Origin: Bog-532 sp963830385
Lineage (GTDB): Bacteria; Actinomycetota; Actinomycetes; Streptosporangiales; Streptosporangiaceae
Assembly (NCBI GenBank): GCA_963830385.1
Contig: CAWHMD010000013.1
Location: forward strand, 1 to 64,000
Length of the DNA: 64,000 nt
Direction of reading: 5' to 3'
Positions within the stretch are counted from its first letter, which is position 1. Each line of letters starts with the position of its first letter. This document shows, piece by piece, positions 1-8,518 of this stretch. The position numbers were made by a program, and so were the translations under genes. A model generated the notes under the pieces. The model made no database searches and was not told the DNA's origin. It saw only the letters and a list, made by a program, of their open reading frames with translations.

Positions 1-89
1 GGAGGCTCGGGGATTTGAACCCCGGATGGGCGGTAAACCCAAACCGCATTAGCAGTGCGGCGCCATAGACCGGACTAGGCGAAGCCTCC
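1..89 (-). tRNA. tRNA-Ser(GCU)
   Basis: On the minus strand this folds as a class II tRNA. The acceptor strand GGAGGCT pairs with AGCCTCC at the window edge, the anticodon loop reads CTGCTAA (anticodon GCT), there is a long variable arm, and the T loop is GGTTCAAATCC. The discriminator base lies outside the window, so the 3' end is cut by about one base. Bases 90-230 downstream of its 5' end show no gene. Confidence 0.93.
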
Positions 90-230
90 AATGGCAGTGC
101 GGGAAAGCTTACCGCGATCCGCCAGTACGCGGACCAGCGTATCCCGAGAGCCGGTGTCGTCCAACCGGGATCGGGCAGCCCGGCCGGCCACCGACCCAAG
201 CAGGCCGGCGACGCCGGCCGGCCGCTGCCG

Positions 231-1874
231 TCAGCCCAGCTGGATGACCTTGTACTCGCCCTGGGCGTAGGCCTCGCGCATCAGCCGCTTGGAGAACTTG
301 CCCACGCTGGTCTTTGGCACCTCTTCGATGTAGGCCCAGCGCTCGGGCAGCTGCCAGCGGGGCACGCTGGCGGCCAGGTGGTCGCGCAGGTGCTCGGCCG
401 GGACGTCGGCACCCTCGCGGAGGACGACGCAGGCGAAGGGACGCTCGCCCCAGCGGTCGTCGGGGACGCCGATGACCGCGGCCTCCAGCACCTCGGGGTG
501 GGCCATCAGGGCGTTCTCCAGCTCGACGGAGGAGATCCATTCGCCGCCGGACTTGATGACGTCCTTGCTGCGGTCGCTTATCCGCAGGAAGCCCTCGGCG
601 TCGATGCTGCCCACGTCACCGGTGCGCAGCCAGCCGTCGTGGAACTTCTGCGGGTCGTCGTCCTTGTAGTAGGTCCCGGTGACCCACGGGCCGCGGACCT
701 CGATCTCGCCGACCGCCTCGCCGTCCCGGGGCAGCACCGCGCCGGTGTCGCCGGTCAGCCGGGCCTCCACGGTGCAGAAGAACCGGCCCGCGCTGTCCCG
801 GTAGGGCCAGGCGGCGGCGCCGGTGACACCGGCCGGCGGGATGGCCACGCTGCCCAGCGGCGAGGTCTCGGTCATGCCCCAGGCCTGGACCAGCCGCACG
901 CCGAGATCGTCGTAGGCGCTCATCAGCGAGTGCGGCACGGCCGATCCGCCCGCCACCACCAGCCGCAGCGACGACAGGTCGCCGCCGTGCGCCCGGACGT
1001 GCTGGAGCACGCCCTGCCAGATGGTGGGCACGCCCGCCGCCACCGTGGGCCGCTCGGTCCCGATCAGCTCCACCATCGCGGCCGGCTGCATGTGCCGGTC
1101 GGGCATGATCAGGGTGGCCCCGCACAGCATCGCCGCGAACGGGAAGCCCCACGAGTTCACGTGAAACATCGGCACGACCGGGAGCACCCGGTCGTGCTCG
1201 GACAGCGCGAACGCGTTCCCGAAGGACGGCGCCAGCGCGTGCAGGTACAGCGACCGGTGGCTGTAGACCACGCCCTTCGGGTTCCCGGTGGTGCCGCTGG
1301 TGTAGCACATGGACGCGGCCGACAGCTCGTCCAGCGCGGGCCAGTCGTAGGAGTCGGGCTCGGCCGCCAGCAGGTCTTCGTACGAGTGCACCTCGCGACC
1401 CGGCCCGGCCAGCGCGGCCGCCTCGGGCGGCAGGGCCGGCCCACCCTCGATCCCGGTGACCAGGACGTGCCGGATCGTCTCGGTGTGCGGCAGCACCTGG
1501 GCCAGCAGCGGGACCAGGGAGGCGTCCACCATGACCACCGAGTCCTCGGCGTGGTCGGCGATCCAGCCGACCTGGGCGGGCGCGAGCCGGATGTTGAGCG
1601 TGTGCAGGACCGCGCCCATCGACGGGATGGCCAGGTAGGCCTCGAGGTGCTCGGCGTTGTTCCACATGAAGGTGGCCACCCGCTGGTCACCGTCGACGCC
1701 GAGCCGCCGCAGCGCGTGCGCCAGCCGGGCGCACCGGCGGGCAGTCTCGGCGTAGGTCCGGCGCCGGACGCCGTCCCCGGTGTTGGTGACCACCTCTTTG
1801 CCGGCGAACGTCGTGGTGCCGTACCGCATGATCGACGTGACCGTCAGCGGGACATCCATCATCGTGCTGCGCAC
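231..1874 (-). CDS. Fatty acyl-CoA ligase (FadD/AlkK-like AMP-binding enzyme)
   Basis: Activates a carboxylic acid, probably a medium- or long-chain fatty acid, to its acyl-AMP and then to the CoA thioester. About 547 aa, normal for the family. The ATP/AMP motif YTSGTTGNPKG lies near residues 191-201, followed by the late-domain motif LRTGDVGSID and the C-terminal lysine motif PKTSVGKFSKR. I chose the GTG at 1874 because GAGGAGG lies 6 nt upstream; a longer frame to 2021 lacks a comparable site and adds unconserved residues. It stands alone, divergent from the gene at 2223. Chain-length preference cannot be read from the sequence, so no symbol is given. Confidence 0.9.
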   Translation of the reverse strand: MRSTMMDVPLTVTSIMRYGTTTFAGKEVVTNTGDGVRRRTYAETARRCARLAHALRRLGVDGDQRVATFMWNNAEHLEAYLAIPSMGAVLHTLNIRLAPAQVGWIADHAEDSVVMVDASLVPLLAQVLPHTETIRHVLVTGIEGGPALPPEAAALAGPGREVHSYEDLLAAEPDSYDWPALDELSAASMCYTSGTTGNPKGVVYSHRSLYLHALAPSFGNAFALSEHDRVLPVVPMFHVNSWGFPFAAMLCGATLIMPDRHMQPAAMVELIGTERPTVAAGVPTIWQGVLQHVRAHGGDLSSLRLVVAGGSAVPHSLMSAYDDLGVRLVQAWGMTETSPLGSVAIPPAGVTGAAAWPYRDSAGRFFCTVEARLTGDTGAVLPRDGEAVGEIEVRGPWVTGTYYKDDDPQKFHDGWLRTGDVGSIDAEGFLRISDRSKDVIKSGGEWISSVELENALMAHPEVLEAAVIGVPDDRWGERPFACVVLREGADVPAEHLRDHLAASVPRWQLPERWAYIEEVPKTSVGKFSKRLMREAYAQGEYKVIQLG

Positions 1875-2222
1875 AACCCACCTCCTCGTGGTGGCGCGGG
1901 GCCTTTCCGCTGATATTCCCACAGCCGCCGGTGCGGGCACCACGACGGGATGCGCCCTGTGGGTCACACCTGACCGGACAGCGCCGTCCCTGGGCGTCTC
2001 GGGCGCGTCCCTGAGGCTCATGACCCTAAGTCACCCAACGTAGCGGCTTGTGCAACTGCACACGCCGCACTTGCGTAGTCACGTTGAGAACATCCCGGTG
2101 ACCTGTGAAGGTTCGGACGCCTATTCGAGAATCAGCTTCAGTGCCTCTGCGTGAACGCTGGAAAAAGGTTGCGATTTCGCTTGACGCAGGCCACCGATAG
2201 TAAGCATCGTCAAGAGACAGAC
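1875..2222. other. Divergent intergenic region with palindrome
   Basis: About 350 bases between the acyl-CoA ligase (leftward) and the Cys-rich protein gene (rightward). The only structure I see is a perfect palindrome TGTGCA-AC-TGCACA at 2049-2062, of operator size for a TetR- or GntR-type repressor. No convincing -35/-10 pair was identified. A GTG at 2151 is in frame with the rightward gene and could be an alternative start. Confidence 0.4.
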
Positions 2223-3470
2223 ATGCAATCCCATGGGGGGCAAGTGCGCAAGGTGCGCGGAAGTGGCCCGTCCGCCGATAGTGACACGGACACTATCGGT
2301 TCCGCCCGATTTGCACGCCGGCGGCTGCTCAAGGCGGCGATTTTCGGTCCGCCCGGTGCGCGTGAGGACGATCTTACCTCGCACAGCGCATACCCCGTGA
2401 ACAGCAGCGCGACACATGCAGTTATCGGTACTGTGCTCGATGTTAGCCCACACATTCTGGTCCTGCAGACCGCGGCCGGTGAAGAGCGGCTCACGCTCGC
2501 CGCCTCCACAGCCGCCTGGCGCGGAGGGCCAGTCGCACCCGCGGCGCTCAAGCAAGGCGATAGAGCAATTGTTAAGCGCAATTATGTCCGGAACATGGTG
2601 GCTGACCGTATATGGGCGGAGATCGGCCGCGTGACCGGGACGATCGTGGACCGTGACGCCGGCACGTTGCTGGTGGACGAGGGGACCGAGCAGGGGCGGA
2701 AGATCCTGGTCATCCCCGAGCAGGCCAGCGGGCGGATCCAGGTGCGGTTCCCGCGCCTGCAGCCCGGCTATCTGGTGGACGTGATCGGCCTGCGGCGACC
2801 GGGGTTCGTGGAGGGGCTGATCCCGGCCACCTCCCAGCCGCCCTACCGCGCGGACCGGCCGCCCAGCCCGCCGCTGGTCAGCGGCCACATTCCCGGCACC
2901 ATCAGCGGCACCGCGACCTGGCACGAGCCCGGCGAGGAGCCCGAGGACCTGCTGGGCGTGGCCTACCCCGCGCTCGACCCGGAGACCGGGTGTGAGGGGC
3001 ACAGCCTGCCACCGGCCCGCGACGAGAGCGGCCCAGCCGCCGCCCCGGCCGCCGAAACGGGGCGCGGCCACACCGGACGGCACACGCGGGCTTCGCTGAC
3101 CCGCGCCGGTACCGGCCAGCCCGGCACCCGGCACCCGGCCGCGGCCGGCGGCCACGGGCACTACGCGGGCGAGGCGCACCACGCCGACCAGTTCGCGGTC
3201 GACCCGCACCAGGCGGGACCCGGTTGTGTCCAGCTGCCGTACCTGTCCATCGGCGGCCTGCTGCGGATCCGCAACGACTGCGCCCAGCGATCCCGGGAGC
3301 TGCCGGTGACCAGCTGCGGGGCGGCCGCCCGGTTGTTCTGCGACCGGTGTGTCACCTGCGGCACCTCCCCGCGCGGCCGGGTGGCCGACCTGACCATGTC
3401 CGCGTTCGTCGATCTGGGCGGCGACCTCGATCGCGGATGCTTCAACGCGACCATCATGATTGGCGGCTGA
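2223..3470 (+). CDS. Cys-rich protein with DUF5666-like and double-psi barrel-like regions
   Basis: About 415 aa, function unknown. Residues about 55-180 carry two beta-rich segments with the GTVLDVSPHILVLQT and GTIVDRDAGTLLVDEG patterns, like DUF5666/OB-type repeats. A low-complexity His/Ala/Gly/Pro linker follows. The last 80 residues contain seven cysteines and end with a VADLTMSAF...LGGDLDRG pattern resembling the double-psi beta-barrel of RlpA-type proteins. No clear signal peptide is visible, although an RRRLLKAAIFG stretch near the N-terminus is vaguely Tat-like. It lies 2 nt upstream of a MauE-like membrane protein, so the two are surely co-transcribed; a cysteine redox relay is my inference. 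The ATG at 2223 was chosen over the GTG at 2151; both ribosome-binding sites are weak. Confidence 0.7.
   Translation: MQSHGGQVRKVRGSGPSADSDTDTIGSARFARRRLLKAAIFGPPGAREDDLTSHSAYPVNSSATHAVIGTVLDVSPHILVLQTAAGEERLTLAASTAAWRGGPVAPAALKQGDRAIVKRNYVRNMVADRIWAEIGRVTGTIVDRDAGTLLVDEGTEQGRKILVIPEQASGRIQVRFPRLQPGYLVDVIGLRRPGFVEGLIPATSQPPYRADRPPSPPLVSGHIPGTISGTATWHEPGEEPEDLLGVAYPALDPETGCEGHSLPPARDESGPAAAPAAETGRGHTGRHTRASLTRAGTGQPGTRHPAAAGGHGHYAGEAHHADQFAVDPHQAGPGCVQLPYLSIGGLLRIRNDCAQRSRELPVTSCGAAARLFCDRCVTCGTSPRGRVADLTMSAFVDLGGDLDRGCFNATIMIGG
2275..2299. repeat. 9-bp perfect inverted repeat inside the 5' end of the Cys-rich gene
   Basis: CCGATAGTG at 2275-2283 and CACTATCGG at 2291-2299 form a perfect stem with a 7-nt loop, 50 bases after the chosen start codon. 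It could be an operator or an mRNA hairpin tuning translation, or it could mean that the true start is farther downstream. Confidence 0.5.
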
Positions 3471-3472
3471 CG

Positions 3473-4618
3473 ATGCCCACTGCGGTACTCGGTGCGGTGC
3501 GGGAGGTGCAGATCCCCCTGCTCTCCCTCATGCTGCTGGGCGGGTGCGCGGCCAAGGCGGTGCGGGTGCTGAAGAGCCGGGAGCTGGCCGTGGGCCTGGG
3601 GCCGACCGCGCTGTTCCCGCTCCGGCTGCGCCGGCCGATCGCGATGGGCATGTGCGCGACCGAGCTCGGCCTGGGCATCGGGCTGATCGTGACCGCCGGG
3701 CGGCTGGGTGCCGGGGTCCCCGCGACCGTGATCCGGGCCGGGGTCAGCCTGCTGTTCCTGATCGCGGTGGGGGCCCTGGTCGAGCTGCGCGAACGCCGCC
3801 CGGACGCGGGTTGCGGCTGCTTCGGCGAGCTGAGCGTGACCCCGGTCGGTAACCGCACCATCGTGCGCTCTGCGGTGCTGGCGGTGGCGGCCATCGCGAC
3901 CCTGCGGCAGTCCCCGATGCGCATGCCGGAATCCGGTCAGCTGGCCACCGTGTGGATCGTGGCCCTGGTCGCAGAGGTGTTGCTGCTGGCGGCGCTGTCG
4001 CCAGAACTCGGCCAGGCGCTGACCCGGCTCGGCTACTCCGAGCCGTGCGAGGTCCGGCGGATCAGCCTGGACCGGACGCTGGCCGGGCTGGCCGCCAGTG
4101 CTCCCTGGCGCCGCTACGCCGGCATGGTCGCGGTCGCCGCCCCGGCCGACATCTGGCGTGAGGGCTGCTGGCGCTACCTCGTCTACCCCGGGGAGAGCGA
4201 GGGGCGCCCCGTCGACCTGGTCTTCGCGGTCAGCCTGCGGTCACGGCGGCCTCAGGTCCGGGTGGCCGTGCTCGACGCGGCCACCGACGAGGTACTGACC
4301 GGCGCGCCCCAGGATCGGCCGGTCCTGGCGCCGGCCCACAGCCAGCCGATGGCTGGCTCAGCCGGGCCACGGCACCTGGCCGGCGTGCCCAGCCTGTCCT
4401 ACCAGCCCGACCTGGAAGCCACCCGGCCGATGGCCGGGCTGGGCGCCCAGATCAGCGGCGCCCAGGTCAGCGGGGGGCAGCTCAGCCTGGACCAGCGGGC
4501 TCCCTACGGGACCCACACCCGGCTGCAGCCGCCGCCCGGCGCCAGCCCCCGGACCCGGCTGACCAGCCAGCCCCAGATCGGGGTGCAGGCGCGCCACCGT
4601 AGTTCTTCGCCCTTCTAA
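3473..4618 (+). CDS. MauE/DoxX-family redox-associated membrane protein
   Basis: About 381 aa. The first roughly 180 residues have four to five hydrophobic segments and the hallmark GCGCFGEL motif of the MauE (methylamine utilisation) family, whose members are thought to handle disulfides or electrons at the membrane. The remaining 200 residues are a soluble, proline- and glutamine-rich tail with no family I recognise (IWREGCWRYLVYPGE is the most structured part). The gene starts 2 nt after the Cys-rich protein gene, so they form a two-gene operon. No mauA or mauB genes are present, so a methylamine role is unlikely; maturation of the Cys-rich partner is the better guess. Confidence 0.72.
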   Translation: MPTAVLGAVREVQIPLLSLMLLGGCAAKAVRVLKSRELAVGLGPTALFPLRLRRPIAMGMCATELGLGIGLIVTAGRLGAGVPATVIRAGVSLLFLIAVGALVELRERRPDAGCGCFGELSVTPVGNRTIVRSAVLAVAAIATLRQSPMRMPESGQLATVWIVALVAEVLLLAALSPELGQALTRLGYSEPCEVRRISLDRTLAGLAASAPWRRYAGMVAVAAPADIWREGCWRYLVYPGESEGRPVDLVFAVSLRSRRPQVRVAVLDAATDEVLTGAPQDRPVLAPAHSQPMAGSAGPRHLAGVPSLSYQPDLEATRPMAGLGAQISGAQVSGGQLSLDQRAPYGTHTRLQPPPGASPRTRLTSQPQIGVQARHRSSSPF

Positions 4619-4650
4619 GCTTTTATTCAATAAAAACTAGAGACGCTTAG
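4615..4650. terminator. Bidirectional AT-rich hairpin between convergent genes
   Basis: CTAAGC (4615-4620) pairs with GCTTAG (4645-4650), and inside it TTTTATT (4621-4627) pairs with AATAAAA (4629-4635). It overlaps the stop codon of the MauE-like gene and faces the end of the leftward ATPase gene. The A/T tracts on either side of the centre suit termination in both directions. Confidence 0.5.
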
Positions 4651-4668
4651 AGGGATCAAGAAGCACGG

Positions 4669-5853
4669 TCAGACCGGCTGGGAGCGCAGGAACCTCCCGA
4701 AGTGCGGGACGGTGAACGCGATCAGGCCCCGCTCGGAGCTGTAGATCAGGCCCTTCTTGATCAGGCCGTCGCGGGCCGGTGACAGGCTGGAGGGTTTGCG
4801 GCCCAGCTCATCGGCCACCGCCGAGGTGGGCACCGGGTCGTCGCCCAGCGTGGCCATGGCCCGCATGTACTCCCGTTCGGCTGGGGTGGCCCGTTCGTAC
4901 CGGCTGCCGAAGAACCCGACCGCCAGCTCCCCCTCGGCCTCGGGGGCGGCCACGCTGACGTCGTTGGCGGTGACCGGGCTGCCAGTGGCCACGTCCCACG
5001 TCACCTTGCCGTAGGCCTGGACGAAGTAGGGGTAGCCGTCGGCCGCCTGGTAGAGCGCGTCCAGCGCGCCGGGCTCGAACGTGACCTCCTCCCGCTCGGC
5101 CGGTGCGAGCAGAGCCAGGTCGGCGGCGGTCCGTTCCAGCCGGTCGATGCGGACGTAGCGGAACAGGCGCTCGGAGTAGCTCTTGCTGGCCGACAGCACC
5201 GACGGCAGGTGCGGCAGCCCGGCGCCCACCACGATCAGCGGGCCGCCATTCTGGGACAGCTCGTGGCAGGCCGCGCACAGGGCCGAAATGTCGGGCGCGG
5301 GCACGTCCTGCATCTCGTCGATGAACAGGGCGATGCCCACGCTGAGGTCGGCGGCGACCGAGGCGGCCTCGGTGAACAGCTCGGTCAGGTCGATCTCGAG
5401 GTCACCGGAGTCGGCCCGGCCCCGCGCGGCCGGCACGTCGATACCGAGCTGGGTGGTGACCGAGGTGCCCTTCGGGGCCTTCGGGTCGCGCAGCGCGAAC
5501 GCCTTGAGCACGGACAGGAAGTACTCGATCCGGTCCGGGGCGCGATGCCGGGGAGCCAGCTCACGCACCGCCATGTGCAGGGCAGCCGCCACCGGGCGGC
5601 GGATCGACTGCTCGGGCCGGGCCTCGATCTTGCCGGTGCCCCACAGCCGCTGCATGGCCATCGAGCGGAACGTGTTCAGCAGCACGGTCTTGCCGACCCC
5701 GCGCAGGCCAGTGAGCACCATGCTGCGCTCGGGGCGGCCGCGGGCGACGCGCTCCAGCACCACCTCGAACTGGCTGATCTCGCGATCACGGCCGGCCAGC
5801 TCGGGGGGCCGCTGGCCCGCGCCGGGGGCATAGGGATTCCGTACCGGGTCCAC
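4669..5853 (-). CDS. AAA ATPase with winged-helix tail (Orc1/Cdc6-like archaeal ATPase fold)
   Basis: About 394 aa. Walker A is GLRGVGKT near residues 48-55 and Walker B is IALFIDEMQD near 175-184, followed by a sensor-type segment (LIVVGAGLPHLP). The C-terminal part (ADELGRKPSSLSPARDGLIKKGLIYSSERGLIAFTVPHFGRFL) looks like a winged helix. Proteins of this build are common in actinobacteria and annotated only as ATP-binding; partner and substrate are unknown. It is monocistronic, convergent with the MauE-like gene and 77 nt from the CtaG-like gene's stop. No replication or phage genes adjoin it. Confidence 0.8.
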   Translation of the reverse strand: MDPVRNPYAPGAGQRPPELAGRDREISQFEVVLERVARGRPERSMVLTGLRGVGKTVLLNTFRSMAMQRLWGTGKIEARPEQSIRRPVAAALHMAVRELAPRHRAPDRIEYFLSVLKAFALRDPKAPKGTSVTTQLGIDVPAARGRADSGDLEIDLTELFTEAASVAADLSVGIALFIDEMQDVPAPDISALCAACHELSQNGGPLIVVGAGLPHLPSVLSASKSYSERLFRYVRIDRLERTAADLALLAPAEREEVTFEPGALDALYQAADGYPYFVQAYGKVTWDVATGSPVTANDVSVAAPEAEGELAVGFFGSRYERATPAEREYMRAMATLGDDPVPTSAVADELGRKPSSLSPARDGLIKKGLIYSSERGLIAFTVPHFGRFLRSQPV

Positions 5854-5930
5854 GCATCGGACTCTATGACGAGCTCTAGCGCAATCCTTAGATTTCCGTA
5901 GACACCGCTACCGGCGTGTCGCGAATCCGG

Positions 5931-6974
5931 TCATTTACCGTGCCCGCCCTGGTTGATGCGGGCCAGGAAGGCGTTGTAGGCGGCCAGCTGATCCTCGTCC
6001 TCGTCGATGTCGGACCGGCTGGGCCGCGCGGGCCGGGCGGTCGCGCCGGCCGGACTGCTGGCGGTGGCACCGGCGGCCGTGCCGGCGGTGGTGAGCTGCT
6101 CCAGGCTGGCCCGGCGGGCGGCCTCCAGCCAGCCCCCGCTGTCCGCGCCCTGGGCCTGCCGGCTCCAGCCCAGGAAGACGAACATGATCAGCACGAACAT
6201 GATCGCCGAACCGCCGACCCACATCACCGCGCCGCCGATGTGCACGTCGTCCAGCGGGCTGGGGCCCCAGGTGCGGGTGCGCATGCCCGAGGTGACCGGG
6301 AACGGGTTGCTCGAGTAGGAGCCGAGCGCCACCCCGGTGAAGGCGTCCACCGGCATGGCGATGAACAGGAAGATCAGCCGGATCGGGTAGGACAGCCGCC
6401 AGCGGATCGGGTCGCTGCCGACCAGCGGCAGCAGGTACAGGTAGCCCACCACCAGGTACAGGGCGTGCTCGGCGTTGTGCACCGGCTCGTTGGTCAGCAC
6501 CAGGTTCATGAAGCTGGTCAGGTGGGTCCCCACGATCGTGGCGGCGTAGGCCGCGATCCCGAACGCCGGGAACGTGAGCGCGGCCACGACCCGGGACCGG
6601 ACGATCCGCTTGGTCCAGGTGTGCAGCGGGTTCCGGCTGGCGTGCATGAGCAGGGTGACCGGCCGCCCGGCGACCAGCAGGGCGGGAGCGACCATGATCA
6701 GCAGCAGGTGCTGGATCATATGGTCGTAGAACAGCACGTCGTCGTAGGTGCCGATGCCGCTCTCGGTGGCCAGCACGATGACCAGCAGGCCACCCAGGAA
6801 CAGCCCGGTCCGCCACTTGGGCCACGGCCGGGCCGGGTGACGGCGGGCCACCCGGACGACGCCCCACAGGTAGGCCGCCCCCACCAGGGCCACCGCGATC
6901 GTGACGGCCGGGGCCCATTGCCACCGGCCGAGCGCTTGCCAGACGCCGAACGGTGGGAGCACGTCGCTTCCCAT
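5931..6974 (-). CDS. ctaG: Cytochrome c oxidase assembly protein, CtaG (caa3) family
   Basis: About 347 aa membrane protein with roughly seven hydrophobic segments. Histidine motifs typical of the caa3-type CtaG family are visible (LFYDHMIQHLLLIMVAPALL, HNAEHALYLVVGYLYLLPLVG and DDVHIGGAVMW), consistent with copper handling for cytochrome oxidase in the cytoplasmic membrane. The C-terminal 80 residues are a soluble Ala/Thr-rich tail. The ATG at 6974 begins the recognisable family sequence; the upstream extension in the same frame is a shadow of the anti-sigma gene. It lies 53 nt after the anti-sigma gene and may be in that operon. The family is clear; the symbol follows from the family name. 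Confidence 0.85.
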   Translation of the reverse strand: MGSDVLPPFGVWQALGRWQWAPAVTIAVALVGAAYLWGVVRVARRHPARPWPKWRTGLFLGGLLVIVLATESGIGTYDDVLFYDHMIQHLLLIMVAPALLVAGRPVTLLMHASRNPLHTWTKRIVRSRVVAALTFPAFGIAAYAATIVGTHLTSFMNLVLTNEPVHNAEHALYLVVGYLYLLPLVGSDPIRWRLSYPIRLIFLFIAMPVDAFTGVALGSYSSNPFPVTSGMRTRTWGPSPLDDVHIGGAVMWVGGSAIMFVLIMFVFLGWSRQAQGADSGGWLEAARRASLEQLTTAGTAAGATASSPAGATARPARPSRSDIDEDEDQLAAYNAFLARINQGGHGK

Positions 6975-7027
6975 AACGGCGAGACTACTCGCCAGCTCCC
7001 GGCACTGAACCAGCCCTCGGCGCTGAG

Positions 7028-7819
7028 CTAAGCCTTGGTGGTGAAGCTGGCGGTGGCCAGCACCTTCCCGCTCATCGTCGTGATCCGGGCGCCGGTGACG
7101 TCGCTGGCGGCAATCGGGTCGGGGCTGCCCCAGGCGCCGTAGCCGCCCTCCAGCTGGAACGACCCGATCGTGATGAGGTGGCCGCTGCGGGTCTCGAGCT
7201 GGCAGATGACGGTGTCGTTGCTGCTGGCGTGGGTGTCGACGCCCATGTACAGCCAGCGCGGGCTGCCGTCGTAGAGGTAGACCTTCCCGTCGGCCTGGTG
7301 GGTGGCGCTGAGCAGCGTGGCCTCGTGCAGCTGGTCCGAAGCGGTGGTGCCACCGCCATTGGTGGCCGGGCCGGTCGCCCCGCGCAGCGCCCAGCCGCCG
7401 ATGCCGACGGCCACCACGGCCAGCGCGACCGCCGCCATCGTGAGCATCCGCCGGGACCACCGGGCCGGGCTGGACAGGCTCTTGCGGCCCGGGCTCTTCT
7501 GGCCCGGGCTCGGGGGGCCCCCCAGACCCGGGACGATCCCCAGGTCCTGGGGACTCTCCGCGGCGGGCTTGTCCGGGGCGGTCAGGCCGAGGCGGCCCAT
7601 CACCCGGGACTCGAAGCCAGCAGACGGCTCCCGGCCGGGCAGCAGACCGAGCATCTCCTCGCCGGTCAGCGACAGCTGGCGGACGTACTCGCGGCAGGGA
7701 TCACAGTCGTCCAGGTGCGCGACCGCCTGAGCACGCTCACGGCCGGTGAGGACGCCGAGCGCAAGCTCGGCCGCCACGTCGGAGAACTCGCCGCAACCCA
7801 TACCGGTCTGCTCACTCAT
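7028..7819 (-). CDS. Zinc-finger anti-sigma factor (RskA-like)
   Basis: About 263 aa. The N-terminal anti-sigma domain has the HLDDCDPC zinc signature near residue 40. A single transmembrane segment (TMAAVALAVVAVGIGGWAL) near residues 127-147 is followed by an extracytoplasmic RskA-type domain. It should sequester the sigma factor encoded just upstream. The start ATG overlaps the sigma gene by 8 nt, implying translational coupling. The extracytoplasmic half has no cysteines, so signal sensing is likely by proteolysis or a partner protein; that is inference. Confidence 0.87.
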   Translation of the reverse strand: MSEQTGMGCGEFSDVAAELALGVLTGRERAQAVAHLDDCDPCREYVRQLSLTGEEMLGLLPGREPSAGFESRVMGRLGLTAPDKPAAESPQDLGIVPGLGGPPSPGQKSPGRKSLSSPARWSRRMLTMAAVALAVVAVGIGGWALRGATGPATNGGGTTASDQLHEATLLSATHQADGKVYLYDGSPRWLYMGVDTHASSNDTVICQLETRSGHLITIGSFQLEGGYGAWGSPDPIAASDVTGARITTMSGKVLATASFTTKA

Positions 7820-8384
7820 CGCCCACATCCTCCCGGAGGTAAGCGGAGCGGAGTTTTTCCATCCCGTCCCTGATCCGAGTCTTCGCCGTGCCCAGAGGGA
7901 TCCCCTCCGCCTCGGCGATCTGCCGTGCCGTCATGCCATAGATACCCGCCATCGCGACCGCCCGAGCCTGCCCGGCCGGCAACGCGCCCAGCGCCCGGCG
8001 CAGGCCCGCGGCGCTGTCGTGGGCCACCGCGAACCGCTCCGGGGTGTCCGTCATCGCGGTCAGCAGGGCCGGCAGGTCCTGCGGGTCCACCGGCGCCGAC
8101 GTGCGGGCCCGCAGGACGTCTACGGCCAGGTTGTGGGCGATGGTGGACAGCCAGGCCCGGACCGACCCGCGCCGCGTGTCGTACACCTGCGCGTGCCGCC
8201 AGGCCCGTTCGAACGTCTGCTGGGCCACATCCTCGGCCGTGATCGGGTCGCCGAGGACGGTGACCGCGACCCCGAACACCACCCGCTGGAAGCGGCGCAC
8301 GAACGCCAGCGACAGCTCGGCGTCCCCGTCACCCAATCCCGCGAGGAGCGTCTCGTCCGGCAGCCGGTCGGCTGGGATCCCCAT
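7812..8384 (-). CDS. ECF-type RNA polymerase sigma factor (SigK-like)
   Basis: About 190 aa with the two ECF domains. Region 2 runs around residues 25-90 (DPITAEDVAQQTFERAWRHA and SVRAWLSTIAHNLAVDVLR). Region 4 lies near 135-185 (LPAGQARAVAMAGIYGMTARQIAEAEGIPLGTAKTRI). It is cotranscribed with its cognate anti-sigma, with an 8-nt overlap. ATG 8384 has an AGAGG directly adjacent; a GTG three codons upstream is an alternative. Upstream lie a membrane protein and a COG4315 lipoprotein, which are plausible regulon members. Pairing with an RskA-type anti-sigma suggests the SigK class, but the exact ECF group needs a tree. Confidence 0.88.
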   Translation of the reverse strand: MGIPADRLPDETLLAGLGDGDAELSLAFVRRFQRVVFGVAVTVLGDPITAEDVAQQTFERAWRHAQVYDTRRGSVRAWLSTIAHNLAVDVLRARTSAPVDPQDLPALLTAMTDTPERFAVAHDSAAGLRRALGALPAGQARAVAMAGIYGMTARQIAEAEGIPLGTAKTRIRDGMEKLRSAYLREDVGDE

Positions 8385-8518
8385 CCTCTGCACACTGTCT
8401 GATACGGGCGCGCCAGTCCATGGGATTGGCTTATTCGCCGGTGACTTTTTCCGGGCCGCGTCCGTGCCCCCGTCACGGGCGCGGCCACGGTCGCGGGCGC
8501 TGGGCCTGGCGCCGATGG

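Noticed and set aside
378..1913. Long plus-strand frame opposite the acyl-CoA ligase
   Set aside because: Its composition (His/Arg/Val-rich with no motif) is the antisense shadow of a GC-rich gene, and the minus-strand frame has all AMP-binding motifs.
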